Shown piece after piece: positions 28,025 to 40,164 of a stretch of DNA of 64,000 bases (positions are counted from its first letter, which is position 1; every line of letters begins with the position of its first letter). Below the pieces are notes generated by a model. That model did no database searches. It was not told the DNA's origin and saw only the letters and a program-made list of their open reading frames with translations. The translations under genes and the position numbers were made by a program. Origin of the DNA: Rallus limicola. Lineage: Eukaryota; Chordata; Aves; Gruiformes; Rallidae. The stretch lies in NCBI GenBank assembly GCA_022605955.1, contig JAKCOZ010000018.1:4596001-4660000 (forward strand), given 5' to 3'.

Positions 28025-28041
28025 CCCCCCCCCCCCCCCCC
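28025..28041. repeat. Poly(C) tract, 17 bases
   Basis: Seventeen uninterrupted C residues on the plus strand, hence G17 on the minus strand. The tract could form G-quadruplex structure on the minus strand and is also a typical site of assembly or length error. Confidence 0.9.
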
Positions 28042-28584
28042 ATTTATTACTCTCTCAAAAAACATGCTGTGAATCTGTAGCTGCCATAAATGCTTAATGT
28101 AAAGAACTAATTGTGCAGTGCTGTCAGAATTCTGGTTTGCCATACTTTTAAAGCAACATTTTCTTATATTTTTTCCTTTCTTGTGTCAAAAAAGAGTATA
28201 GACTTCAATGTCACAATCATAATAAATGCACAGTAACTTGATGAAAATCATAAAGGAGTTGTTATACCCTTCCACTTTTTCCTTCAAAAAAGGAAAGATG
28301 CATAACATCATTCCCAGTAGGGGAAAAAAGCCATTGTGAGTAGCAGTCATGGCTTATTAGAAATTTGATTCAGATTCAGAATCTTCGACCTCTACATTTT
28401 ATTTTTATTTTGAAAGAGAAAGCATAAAATAAAAAGGTAAATAAGATTATACTTATTTTCTTTCATCACCATGTTGTGGAATAATCACTTAACAAACATA
28501 GATTGCTATTATAACACACAATAATCAGTCAGCACAACCAATGCTTGATTTTTTTCTTTAGACTCTAACTTGAGCACAATTTTT

Positions 28585-28970
28585 CTGAACCATCCCAATC
28601 TGCCATGCCACAGAGTGAGCTGGGGGTGCATAAGAGGCTGGAGGACACTCAGCTGGGCCAGCTAACCCCAGTGATCAAAGGAATATTCCATATGCTATGA
28701 CATTGTGCTCAGTGGTAAAAGAAAGAAGGGGGGACATCATGGCATTTGTTTTCCAAGTAACGGTTAGGCGTGATGAAGAGGAAATGGCTGAACATCTGCC
28801 TGCTGAAGGAAAGTAATGAATCAATTCCTTCTCTCACTTTGCTTGCACATGCAGCTTTGCTTTACGTATTAAACTGCCTTTACCTCAACCCACAGTCCCC
28901 CAACTTGCTCAGAGAGAGCAAGTGAGTGGTTGTATGGTACTTATCTGTCTACTGGCATTAACCCACACCG
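28585..28970 (+). mobile_element. Eroded solo LTR of the same avian ERV family (copy 2)
   Basis: This copy shares with 10281-10758 the ordered words GAGCTGGGGGTGCATAAG, the CAGCTGGGCCAGCTAACCCC segment, CATATGCTATGACATTGTGC, the purine-rich AAAGAAGGGGGGACAT and the ATGGCATTTGTTTTCCAAGT segment. In this copy the poly(A) signal ATTAAA survives (28868-28873) with the following CTGCCTTTACCTCAACCCAC, while the TATA region has decayed to GGTAAAAG. The 3' end resembles the ACTGGCATTAACCCACACC form of the family terminus. The 5' end is not clear, so the start is approximate. It lies in the same orientation as copy 1 and is visibly diverged from it, which fits independent old insertions. Confidence 0.7.
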
Positions 28971-29604
28971 TAATGTCACAAGCTTAATTCAGTAAACCCT
29001 TAACTACCATGAAAATCTTTTACGTCTATGAAGCTAGTCATAAGAGTGAGGTTCTGTGGGTATGAAGGCACTCAACTGCCCCCGACACAGTCTTCTCTGC
29101 TACAGTGAGCACCTCAGCCAGTGTGCCACAAACACATACCACAAAAGCTAGTGAAGATTTGTGTCTGTCACTGGGATGAAACCAGATCACATTCTGTGGG
29201 AGTAGATTCTATGTCCTTCATAAAGTAGTAGCAATGCTGCTCAGTGCAGCTGTGAGACAACCATTATTAAATCACAGGTAATCTAGATGTAGGTACAAAA
29301 ATAGTGTTAGTATTTAAAACTGTCAATGTAAACGTACAATGTTTTGTATTCAGTAAGGACACCACAGGAGTAATGATCTAGAGAAATTCTGTAAGGTGCT
29401 GTAGAATTTCTCATAAAGAGCTGCTAGATCAGCTCACCTCTGGTCTGCTGTATCCTTCTGTCATACCAAAAGACATTCTTGTAATACATGTCGTGCTATT
29501 CCTTTGAAGCTACTATAGAGCAGTGGCTCTGGAGGTCCGACAATGCTGGCAGCATCATTTAGCATGAACTAACTGTTTACAGTAAAGCTGCTGTAGCTCT
29601 GCTG

Positions 29605-29635
29605 ATAATAATAATAATATAATAAGAATAATAAT
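29605..29635. repeat. (AAT)n microsatellite, imperfect
   Basis: Repeated ATA/AAT units with two interruptions over about 30 bases. No associated element was seen. Confidence 0.8.
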
Positions 29636-29964
29636 GCCTTCCTATATATAGTTCTTGCAAGATAGTGTAACATGTAACAAAATCAGCTAAACCACTTAAA
29701 ACTGATGACATAAGTTTAGATTTGAATTCAGAACCTCAAATCTTGGACTGTAACATTTGTGGGTTTAAGATTACACTGTACAGGTAAGGCTTCTGTATTG
29801 CTGTAAAACTCTTTAGCATCACAACAGTGAAATGAATGGTTTGTCATCTAGGCTTACAGTGAAGAAACACTCTTTTAAAAAAACCCCAAAACATGCTATC
29901 AAAGTTCCTAAATAGAATGGCAAAGGATGCCACAGAAAATACTAACAGGACAAAGTGTAGATAC

Positions 29965-30066
29965 CTACTCTTTTTGGAACCTCCAAAAAACAGATCAGTC
30001 AAGACACGGGGTCCAAAACCATCATGAGCAGCTGGATATTGATATGTGCCCACTCCCTCAACACCA
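29965..30066 (-). CDS. Candidate internal coding exon, unrecognised
   Basis: On the minus strand the acceptor is very strong (GTTTTTTTCCCCACAG). The segment can end at a GT in the context AGTAG before GTATCT, giving 102 nt and a symmetric phase 2-2 exon of 34 codons. Another GT four bases earlier is possible. The peptide is rich in G, P, A, H and D (for example GVEGVGTYQYPAAHDGF), which is unlike chance frames in this AT-rich setting. I do not recognise the family. Flanking exons were not found in the window, though they could lie in unrecognised sequence or outside. Confidence 0.27.
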
Positions 30067-32344
30067 CTGTGGGGAAAAAAACATTGCGATGTTCTAAAAG
30101 TATGATATGGTGAAAATGTAAGGATTTTCAATATATACAACTCCAGGCAGTGCTAACACTATCGTAACAGCTCAGGCATTTGCCTTAAACCATGCTCAGT
30201 GTCATGCTCAGATCAGAGTGTTTGTCACTGTTGTCTCCATTCCCTACCTTCCCATTTTCTCAGCATTAATAAAAGTATCACGGCACCAGAAGCGCGGAAG
30301 GAATAGGAATAAAAGAATGTCACATGATCCCTTTCCCTGGGCTAGTGTTAATTCCTGTTCTCCCCAAAGTACTGGAATAGATTTTCTGTCAGTGTGTAGT
30401 CAAAGGGAGTCTGTGAGGCCCTGGAGAGATGGAGTTAGGGAGATCATTATACTTTGCTAAGGAGTTTTCTTCCCCCATGTACGATGAAGGGAATATACCC
30501 ACATTTTCAAAAAAGGGTGGGAGTCCCAGCTCCAAGCAACACTGTGGTACTCATGACAAAGTGAAATCCCTGTAGGCTTAGCTCCCCAGTGAGATCAGAG
30601 CAAGAGCAGGACTGGGAGAACAGCAAAGACAGACAGAAATGGAAAGATATCACACATCTCTCTAATTCCCTACCTAAAAGTGTCCTGCTTTTCTTGGATT
30701 GGTTGTTTGTTGGAGCAGGGGTTGTACTGTGTAAGTAGCAGCTGTTCTTGCCACCACTGATAGAAGATCTTTTTAGGAATCAGGAATATGAAAATGATGC
30801 AGTCATGCCCTAGGGACCTTTAAGGGATCCACATATTTCCAAGCAGGAGACAAACTAGTTCTTAATTCACCTCTATTCTGAATGCATCCAAATTCACTGG
30901 ATGTTTAATTTCCATTTCTCTCTCATCTAGCTAACCAGAGACTGAATTACCCTATTTATGTACACATATGATGCAGGGGGACATCATGCAGACTTCTACC
31001 TTGCTGACTACCTTAACCACTTGAGCATGGATCAATGGGAAACTCACTCTTTGATGCCAAAATTGTGATTCAGTCTGACTGTACCTGACTGAAACCTGCT
31101 CTGCTGTGCTGTCTGTACTACCAGTGGTGTTTCAATACTATTCATTGTGAAAAACCCTGAAAGATCAGTCTTGTTTCCCTGACCCCTACAAAATCCTTGA
31201 ACTAATTCAATGGTGGAAGCAAATGCTCAAGGTTTCACACACAAACAGACATGCTGTAGGCTGAAAACTCTCCTTTTGAAGTAGATACTACTGCTAAGTC
31301 CTATTCATACCTTCTGAAGGATCATTGTAAACCAGTAGTAACAACATCGAATTAGCAAGACATACACACAGAACTTCATAAATGCAAATATTTCCCCTAG
31401 AGTTTACGAGTGTTTCCTGGAAGAGGCCTAACTCAGGAACTCGATGCAGAGGCTGTATCAGTCTGCTATGAACCTTCACTTGCACTTGGGGATGATTCAT
31501 ATACAGTGACATTCCTCTGCTTGAAAATTGATAGATGTCAGAAATTAATATAGGAAAACATCCTAGATCTTTCTCTTTTCTTGTCAGAAATGAATAACTA
31601 AGAATTTCTTTTAAAAAAAACCCACAACTTTATAGTTATATCCCCAGAATTTGGAACCTTGCCACAATCATTCTACCATGGAGAAAGTGAAATACACAGT
31701 TTTGATGAAGCAGATTACATGTTGAGTGAAAACTTTAGGTCCATCAAGTAAGTGCACAATCTGCTAATTCCTATGTGCTTTTTTTGCAAAGAAATGGAAA
31801 ATCTAAATTAACCCACCTAGTGGATAGCGCTCAGATAAATGAAGGAAAGCAGATGAGCAGCAGTTTACACACCCCAAAAAAATTCATTTGCATCTGACTG
31901 TCCATGCAGCAATTCTTAAAAAGACTATTACATCCTCATTCTTAACCTTACTACACAAAAAAATCTCTTTATTGCAAATAAACAGTAAGGTTTTTTTGTA
32001 TTTTTAAAACTTAATCTTTTATCCTGTGGAATACAAAAATATATGCATCATCCCATGGACAACAATCATTCATGCTTCTTTTTCAGCTTCTCTATAAAAC
32101 AGATGTGTCAGATTATATAACTGGAAAAACTGTGGCAAAGAGGTGACCAATATTATCCATGTTTATAGTACTTCTGGAGAGCAGTTCAATTTTATTTTCT
32201 TTTGGGCTAAAATTCCAGACTGCTAACAGATTGAAGTTTCAGCTTAAGTCAATGAGAACTACTGAAGCTCAGCATGTTAGAAAACAGCAGAGTTATAAAC
32301 TGGTCCAAAAGTCCCCCAAAATCACTGCAGTCCAAAGGAAAGCT

Positions 32345-32407
32345 TAGGGAACTAGTTAAAGGTTACATGACTCACCACTGGCAGAGTGAGGATTTAAAAT
32401 CCTATTG
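32345..32407 (-). repeat. Possible ancient MIR/CORE-SINE remnant
   Basis: The series of words AACTAGTTAAAGGTTACATGACTCACCACTGGCAGAGTGAGGATT-type sequence keeps the order of an antisense MIR (a TTAAGTNACTTGCCC-like word, then AGTGGCAGAG, then GGATT). The match is eroded and based on my recall of the MIR consensus, so it is tentative. Confidence 0.3.
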
Positions 32408-34385
32408 ATAAGGTTGTATTATCTCAAAAACCTAATTTTGTTTGTGGAAATACCAAATGAAACCCCTGCACAGTCTTTCTGTTTTACTTCATCTCTTCCT
32501 TCCATGGAATGGGAAGGGGTGGACACAAAAAATAGGAACATAATACATTGCTTTGTTCAGTGTCTTCTGCTAGGTCCTGATGTCTCTTACCTTTCATATG
32601 TAAGACTTAATCGTGGTAATTTTTGTCCCCCGCTGTAAAGGGACTAGTGAAAATAACCTTTGCAAAAACATAAACAAAAAATACCCCAGTCTCCTGTGGC
32701 AGAGTTACATGCAAGAAACTAAGAAAGCATTTTAAAAATATTTTCCTTATTCAGATAAGTTTTGTGGTAGGCACTCAAGTAGAGCCAAATAGGAAAGTAT
32801 CTCCTCATATAATTATTTGCTGGTCTACTAACAGCCTCTGCAAATGAACACTAAGATCTTCAGTAGCATCTAATCGTTATTGTAGAGCTAATTCTGTGAG
32901 TGAAGAGCAAGTTATAAATATGCAAGTCCTCTGAAGTTTTTCCCCTTACTCATCTATTTCTTATTTGGATTAAGTATAAAACAGCTTTTACAGAGAACTG
33001 CCTTATTTTACTTAACTAACAATTTACTCTTAAAAGTATCTTTTTACAATGAGCAAATATACAACTGTCGAATGCTGGTTTCTTAGCTCATAGCTAAATT
33101 ACTTGATGGATACACACATGGTATGGCTCTGTGTTTATAGATTTTAAAATTATCAGTCTTCAGAAAGTGATCATTATCTCACTGAAGTCCTAGGAAAATA
33201 GTTAATATTTGAAGCGTAGGAAAATAGAGTTAAATCCACTTTAAATATACAGTTGGCCTCATCGTAATTATCAATGTTCTTCAGTAAAGAAGTGGACAGC
33301 TTCTGTGGGTATTCAAGTGCATTTGCTTTTTACTCTGGTGTAATTTAGGTAAAATATCCCTTGTGTCTTCAAGTAAAATAATACTTTTGCTTCACAGAAT
33401 TATTCATATGCAAGTGCACATAGTGGTCCTTTCGCATATGTATCACACTCACTTGAATGAATAGTCAGGTGGTACAAGAGGAAAAAGCTATTCTACCTTC
33501 ACAGACAATAGTTGTAATGGCATCCTTGCTTTGTAATTTCTTAGTGTTTTTATAAGGCACAAAGCAGAGCTCATATTCTATTTCAGACGTTATCTAAAAA
33601 GCGATTGTTTCCATGTGCAACATCTAAATGAATGATGTAGACACACTGTCTCTTGAGAGTCTACCTCACTGTATCGACACAGCTTGATCAGCCTTGCTGC
33701 TAGTCAGTCACAACTACAGCAGCTGTACCCAGACAGCTGCAATCCAACCTGCAGCAGAGCCTTTGAAAAAAATCAGCTCCTGCGCTCGGCCAAGTAGTGT
33801 TCCCGCACTGCACATCAGTTAAGGGCTGCCCTCATCTGCTGATGGACCTGTTCAAGAGAATTACTAGGTACCAGTATATCAGGCAAGTGACTATGCTCTT
33901 AATTAAGAGAAGGTTCCCTGAGGAGGTAAGATCGATCGGATCAGCCAGTCTTACAAAACTATGAACAGATTATTGGGGTGGGGAGGGAGAACATGCTTTT
34001 TTCCCCACTCTTTTTTTATTCCTAAAACTTGGAGCTTAGTGGGGAGGATACTATGGCTGAAGCTTTGCATATAGTTTGGGAGCTCACACTACTGCTGCAG
34101 AAAAGCACTAGAGCTTAACTGAATTCTGCCCTGCCTTACTTGTTACTCATTTACACAGCATCGTAAGAAACCAGGGTATGATATCTGCTGCACCTTATAG
34201 CATGCAACAGTGTATAAAGGCAGCTAATACTGGAGCCTCGCCCTAATTGTAGGATTTCCCAGGCCACATCCAATAGCTGCAGCAATTCCTGAGTGTTTTG
34301 TTGCAAGGCTTAGCAAGCACGCATTAAACTAAAGAGGGCAGGATTCTCAGCTCTGAAAAGATGAAAGAGACCTAGGCCAATATAC

Positions 34386-34664
34386 TTGTCAAGACTTCTA
34401 AGCAATGTAATTCCATTGATTTTAGTGGCTGTCTTACTGGGGGTATCCCTACCCACTCCCTATACACCTACTGTGAACATAGCAGTCAGAAGAGATTATT
34501 CAAACCAACAGGATTCAAAACCTGGCAATTACAATGCAATTATTATTAGTTTCATTCATTTATTGCTGATTGTCTGTATGCTTTTGTTTATAGGATGTTC
34601 GGGTTTTATAATATTTGAATTATTTTCTAGATCAGAGTTGATCTTGGTTGGCAAGCAGGCATGA
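34386..34664 (+). other. Open segment with two hydrophobic stretches, no ATG
   Basis: The 92-codon frame encodes a hydrophobic N-terminal stretch (NVIPLILVAVLLGVSLP), a polar central part, and a second hydrophobic stretch (about residues 49-78) that would qualify as a membrane span. The frame starts only at TTG; the only in-frame ATG lies inside the second hydrophobic stretch, and the nearest upstream ATG is out of frame and stops at once. A usable splice acceptor (CCATTGATTTTAG) lies inside the segment. A TATA-like TATAAAG sits about 170 bases upstream at 34213-34219. AT-rich DNA readily produces such leucine/isoleucine-rich frames, so this is probably not a gene. Confidence 0.12.
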
Positions 34665-35602
34665 AGGAGAAGCATGGAGGAGCGGACTTCTCCCACTTAA
34701 CTCCTCTTCAAATCTGTTTTTGTTTATCACATGCTATTCCCTAGGATCATTTTATGTCAGGAAACAAAATGATATTGTCATTTTAAATATCTGGGGAAAT
34801 AAATCTTAATAGAAATATGATAAAATGTCCTATTGAAGCACTTTCAAATTGATTTTGACACTTCTGGATTGATTTTGTCATAAATATGTAAGTCTGATCA
34901 GTGGGATTCCTGGGCTTGTGGAATAAGGGGAGTTCAAACCCTTACAACCTGAGCATTATGAGTAAGTGAAAAGATCTTTCTTTCCATCTCCACTGCATCA
35001 CAATTCCTGCAAGAATAACTGTCCCTGAAGAGGTTTAATGTGAGGAGAAGAGAGATTATAAAACACTAACCCCTTCAGAATTCTGAAATTTATAAAATGA
35101 ACTGTGAAAAATGCTGAAGTATCCTTTTACATCAAAAGCTTGGGGCAGCAGAGGAGGATCGAGTGACTACTGCTAGTGTCTCTGGGCAACCATAGTATAT
35201 CAATAGCTTCTCTTCATGAGAATGGATATTCCAATCTGCAGAATTAAACTTAAAAAATTATAACTGAATTAACTTTTCAATGGGACCTAGCATTTTCCCA
35301 AGTAAAAAAAAAAAAAATCCAAATCTAAAGGTTGCAAACAGAACAAAACCCTGCTCGACCAGACTTTGAAACTGATGTTCTGCTGCAACTGTAAGTCATT
35401 GAACTTGGAAGAAAAAAAAAAAAAAATCACAACAAAAAAGATAAAGCTGTTGAGGCTGATTTTAAAAATCTTTCATTTGTAATAAGGTGTTATTAGTCTC
35501 CTAGGCAAAACACTCTGAAAAGCCTGATTTTTATTTTGATAATGTCACTCTCTATGCCCATGTAGGAAATACTCCCCAATAGTCATTTGCTGAAGCTGTG
35601 TG

Positions 35603-35878
35603 ATGTGTAAAAGCCACGATAGTGTCTGTCTGTCCACCAACCACAGAATTCACTTATTGCTTATTCAATATAAAGCCCGCTTCTGCGATTTGGCACATCT
35701 TTATTCAGATGGGCTGATTGCTGACAACTTTGATGCAATAAAGACTGCTGCAGCATTACTGGAAGAAAGTCATTTGATAAATGTATATTTTCCATTTTGC
35801 TTAAAAGGAATCTATTATAAGTGCAGCCGCTTTCCGAATGAAATTAATGCCGAAGTGAAGCTCCGTATTACAAAGTAA
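35603..35878 (+). CDS. Candidate small ORF or 3' exon, unrecognised
   Basis: The frame runs from an ATG at 35603 to a TAA at 35876-35878 (91 codons). An alternative reading is a terminal exon from 35647 after the acceptor CTGTCTGTCCACCAACCACAG. The peptide is balanced, with acidic and alanine-rich segments such as DGLIADNFDAIKTAAALLEE. It carries several CpGs (in CCCGCTTCTGCGAT, GCCGCTTTCCGAA and CTCCGT), many more than its flanks, which can mark constrained coding DNA. A second lysine-rich frame follows at 35941-36162 on the same strand. I recognise no family, so chance or a decayed gene are both possible. Confidence 0.22.
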   Translation: MCKSHDSVCLSTNHRIHLLLIQYKARFCDLAHLYSDGLIADNFDAIKTAAALLEESHLINVYFPFCLKGIYYKCSRFPNEINAEVKLRITK

Positions 35879-38800
35879 AATGGGACTCGCTCTCTAATAT
35901 TAGACTGAAAGGCATTGTAATGCAGCAGGAGGATTGAACTTTGACTCCTTCAAGAACACTGATTCATATAATAAAAAGGGGAAAAAAGGCTTTAAAACTG
36001 CTAACATCCTCTTTTCAAAGCTTAGTAAAGCTGCTGTCCAGAAAACAGAATAGCAAATACAGGTTGTGTGCATCTCTAAAGAAGATGTACCCTAAGGAAT
36101 ACCATAAGGAATCCACAAAACAAAATTCTCAAGATTGTTTTGAAATGTTTAAAAGATACTGAAACATACACCTGGGAGGAGAATTTCTCATGTGTTTTCT
36201 ACTCAGTGATGATATACATTGCTTATTTAAATGGATATTAGCCATGCTATATGGTGTTGGATTACAGTTAAGATTTACCAATTCTTCACAGATACAGCTT
36301 CATATGTGAGAAGTTCTCCCATCCTTTTCAAGACCTCCAGAATATTCCTGTCCCATGCCAGCTATAAGTGAGATTTAATTTCTTTTTTTAACCTTCTACT
36401 TTAAATTGTGATTTCTTCTCTGACTCAGACAGAAAACAAGAAGGAAGAAGGCTATCTCTTGGTCTGTGGACTTTGAAGGACGTCCCTTAATCACCCTTTA
36501 CACCCATAACTAGTAGGACTACAAGATGGAGGGGTTCCCTTTCTGACCCAATGACCATTTGAATTGTTACAGAAATTGGAGTGGCTCTGTGATGAGAGGC
36601 CGTGGTGAAACACGAGGTTTGTGATCACTGGGTGCACAAAAAACATGCAAAAGAATCATGTCAGAGATGGCAGACCAGCTTTAGACAAGTATTAATTTTT
36701 GTTTTGAGGTTTTCAAGCTCAGAACCTGAGCCCTGTTTCACCAAATGTTTCACTGCTCTACTGCAAAATGCTCTGCATTTTCTGTCAAGTTGAGCTACAA
36801 TTTTACAGTTCCCTATCCCTTTTTTCTTATCAAAACTCATGCATTACGATGATTCTCTTAGTTGAAGAATGGATTTCTTCTTCTCAATTTACATGGTTTA
36901 ATACATGACTGTAAAATGGGACAAGAAGATACAGATAAATGTTAACTTTAACCCAAGTCTCTCCTGACCCTTTCTGTACTGAACCAAGTGAGGGAATTCT
37001 CAAGAGAGAGATTTTGGCTTTAGATCTCAAAAAAACCCAAAACAAAACAAAACTGTGTTTCTCTTCTCCTACACTGCAAGCTTAGAGAGATCAGCCCCTC
37101 TGTTCACATTCATAAATACCCCATAAAATGTTCCCCTTAAGAGTAGGTCCATCTGCTGCTAGATAGCAGACGGACAGGTGCTGCCCTGTGAGGGTCTGTA
37201 AAAATAGAAAGCCATATACAATGCAGCCATAACTTGCAAGTTGGAGCATTTAAAATAAAGTGTATTCAGGGCTTCTAAGTGCCCTGCGAGATAAAGGCCC
37301 CTGGTGTTCACATTTCCAATCTTTCTGGAACCACAATCATTCTCAGTGATGCAACGGTATGCTGTGTTCAGGTAAGTGAACCATCAAAGGCCCTTTGCAG
37401 TGTAGACTATTCTATCATTCCATACATAACTAAAGATTCCTCAACATAACAGGAACAGAACAGTAAAACTTCTGTTTAGCACATATCTGGAGAACCATGT
37501 CCTCTGTGACACAAGTCTCACTAATGTGGGTTGTTCTGGGTTTTTTTTCCCTGAGTCATAATTAAGAAATTGTTTCCTAAAAATAAAATTTTTAAAGGTG
37601 TCTTTCAACTACTCTTCTTTTCTGGTAAAAAGGTGGCAGTAAGTATCTCTTATTTTATATATGGATTTCATACTTACAGTGTGTAGATTTGAGGTTCCTA
37701 TTTCTGCTAAAGAAAATGTCAAACTGATATCTGGATTTGGACTCAGATTGTACACTCGTCACAGGCAGAGATCAGTGGTGGTGTGTCAGTGGTGAAATAA
37801 GAACAAATGTCCGAGTTTTGCCAGTACTGTTTGTGAGCTCTTCCTCCTCATCTCATTTTTTCTTTAGAGACATTAAGGCAAGATAATCTGGATCATTTTA
37901 TCTGTCTCGATAGTATAATATACTCCAAGTGTTATATTCAAACCCTTTCTTCTCTACTGTCTGTTCTCTCAGTATTTCCTTCTTAAGCCTTCAGAAATAG
38001 AAGCAGCATGACTTTTCCTCAATCTATCACAATTGCCTATTTATCAACATTTTAAACTTTTGAGCCACTTAGACATGAGTTTGGTTCTGTGTATTCTTGC
38101 TTTTTGTATCTGTAAAACACTTTGGAAGCAAGGAGGAATCCTTAAAATGAAAACTCAGAATTTTCTCCTTATTTTGCAAGAGAAAGGCTCTCATATACCA
38201 TCAAACAGTCCCTCCTCCTTAACAGGCTTGTTTGTAAGATCATAAGTCCCAGTGCAGCCACCTCTCTCCAAACGTTATCTTTTGTTTCCTTGCTTTCTTT
38301 GTGTTTGTGTTCGCAATAGTCTGTACTTTCCTGCTGGATAGCTGGCTAACTCATTTCTAATATTTAAACGTTTTAGGTTTGCTCTCATCATGACCCTAAT
38401 ACAGTGCATTTACACTACACTCAAAGGAGATGAATAGCAAGCCTACCAGATAAATGGCCACAGACTCACAGCCTTCAAGAGACTTATTCACTGGAGTAAC
38501 AGTATTAGCCCGCAAGGGCACTTTCAAAAGCTTTTCATGTCTTTCTACATTCCTGCTTCCAATCTCTGCCATTACTGGGTGATGTTGCTTTCAGATGGTT
38601 AAGGCTTTTGGTCACTGCCTGCTTGGGAAAGATTCATATTTATGACCTTGAACTGGAAAGCTTCCTACTGCACTTGGGCCACTTTGCACCCTTCCTTCCA
38701 TCTCGCCACTCATGTTACATTCAAACTCATTTCCTTTTCTCTTCAGTTTAATCACTCTGTGCTCTCACATTTTCGTCCTTGTGGCTGCCTACAAATACAA

Positions 38801-39523
38801 TGGAGCCATCAGGATTGCAGAAAATAGAAGGACACTGTGGTAGTTTTTACTGGCTGTTTTTAAAGGCATCATGTTCTGTGCTGTCCAAATCAAAGAAGAG
38901 AGTACTCCACCCCACAGACAATTCACAGCCTAGGGGTCAATTTACCCTGTAATTCACAGACGTGTGACTCGCAAACATAAGCTTGATTCAAGTCTTGATC
39001 TCAGTTCAGTCGTAGGTACAAGCCCAGTATAAAATTTGAGCATTTTGTTCTTGTGTCCTGCTTTGCTCTCTCTATATGAGATACACATGCAAAGCTCACA
39101 AGGACATGTGAGGTGGGCAGTTAGGGTTATGTTAAGCAAGGCCAATTTATATCACAAGTGTGCGGACACATTTCTGTCCCATTAGCCAGGGTTCATTATA
39201 CATCCAGATTCATGAGTTCTCATTTCCTTTGTTTTGGCTGTGAAAGAACAGATGAAACTTGAATTCATACTAAATTTCTGCTACAACAAAACCCCATACC
39301 TGGCATGTAAGGACATCTGGTTTGGGGGGCATCTGGTTAAAGGCTGTTCAGCATAAAAACAAAAGACAGGGAAAGCAAACCACACCTAGCTACAAAACCC
39401 TAAGAAACTGAGAAAAAGACCATTGAAGGTCTGAGATGTGCCATTCAAGGAAACATTCAAAATCCTGAAAATAGGGGTGGAAACAAGATTACTGAGTCTT
39501 ACAGGAATGAATGATTTTATTCT

Positions 39524-39557
39524 GGGGCGGGGGAAGGGGGAGAAGAGGAAGGAGGGG
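39524..39557 (+). repeat. G-rich purine tract with quadruplex potential
   Basis: Four G-runs of four or five residues occur within 34 bases (GGGGCGGGGGAAGGGGG followed by a purine spacer and GGGG). The first three runs are separated by one- and two-base loops. The purine bias extends over the neighbouring 100 bases and explains the long pyrimidine-codon open frame on the minus strand. Confidence 0.75.
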
Positions 39558-40140
39558 ACAAGCTGTGGGACTGCAAAATTTCTGGGATCTTTTAAGTGGC
39601 TTATGGGAACATGCAAAGTAATGCTTATGATCAGGGTAGACTGGGGAGAATCGGGGATGGGAAGATGGAGAGGGTTAATATAAAAAGGGAAAAAAAACCC
39701 CAACAAAACACAAACAGCTGGTTGCATCTGACCAAGCCCTGTACCTGATAACTGCAGTCTGATAAAACTCCATACACCTATTTCCTGTGTAATTTTGCTC
39801 TCCCCTGTGTTTGTGTGGGTGTGATTCACCAGCAAACTCCAGGCTTGATGAGCCTGGAAAGACATGAGGCTGGAGACAGAGACAGGATAAAGAGGGCTTA
39901 GGTTTCAGGCTAGGATTCTATGTGGACTTACGGTCCAATGTAGGGCTTAAGACATGGAGGAAGCGAGAACTTCAATCAGATGCAGTAACTGTCAAGCAGA
40001 GAGAAGCTAGAAAAAACCCATGCTGGAAATGGAGGGGCTGAGAATCAGGGCATCAGTTCTGCATGGTTTTCTAGACACTATTTGAGAACTCTGCAAATGT
40101 GATTGTGACTGAATCAAGACGGGGAAAAATTATAATATAG

Positions 40141-40164
40141 ATGTGTATGTGTATACACACACAC
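40141..40164. repeat. (TG)n/(CA)n simple repeat with palindromic centre
   Basis: A TGTGTATGTGTA run meets TACACACACACA, so the region contains the 12-bp palindrome TGTGTATACACA. It is a simple repeat. Confidence 0.75.

Larger units (their letters stand above)
10759..28584. other. AT-rich unique sequence between two solo LTRs
   Basis: No gene or retroviral internal region is recognisable between the two LTRs, so they are separate insertions rather than the ends of one provirus. Notable contents are a perfect 22-bp palindrome at 16946-16967, a (TA)n tract at 21092-21105, a weak CR1-like tail at 22561-22602 and a (C)17 tract at 28025-28041. Two exon-like open segments occur at 16581-16751 (minus) and 23310-23478 (plus), and both are weakly supported. 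Confidence 0.55.

Noticed and set aside
10281..28970. A single 18-kb provirus bounded by the two LTRs
   Set aside because: No gag, pol or env-like sequence was seen between them, and the LTRs are more diverged from each other than the ends of one provirus of this type would be expected to be.
34205..34260. TATA box at 34213 as a true promoter for the 34386 frame
   Set aside because: TATAAAG is common in AT-rich DNA, the downstream frame has no ATG, and no CpG island or initiator supports it.
39386..39865. 159-codon open frame on the minus strand, the longest in the window
   Set aside because: It overlaps a purine-rich tract, is rich in P, F, S and L from pyrimidine codons, and shows no domain, Kozak context or splice structure I can support.
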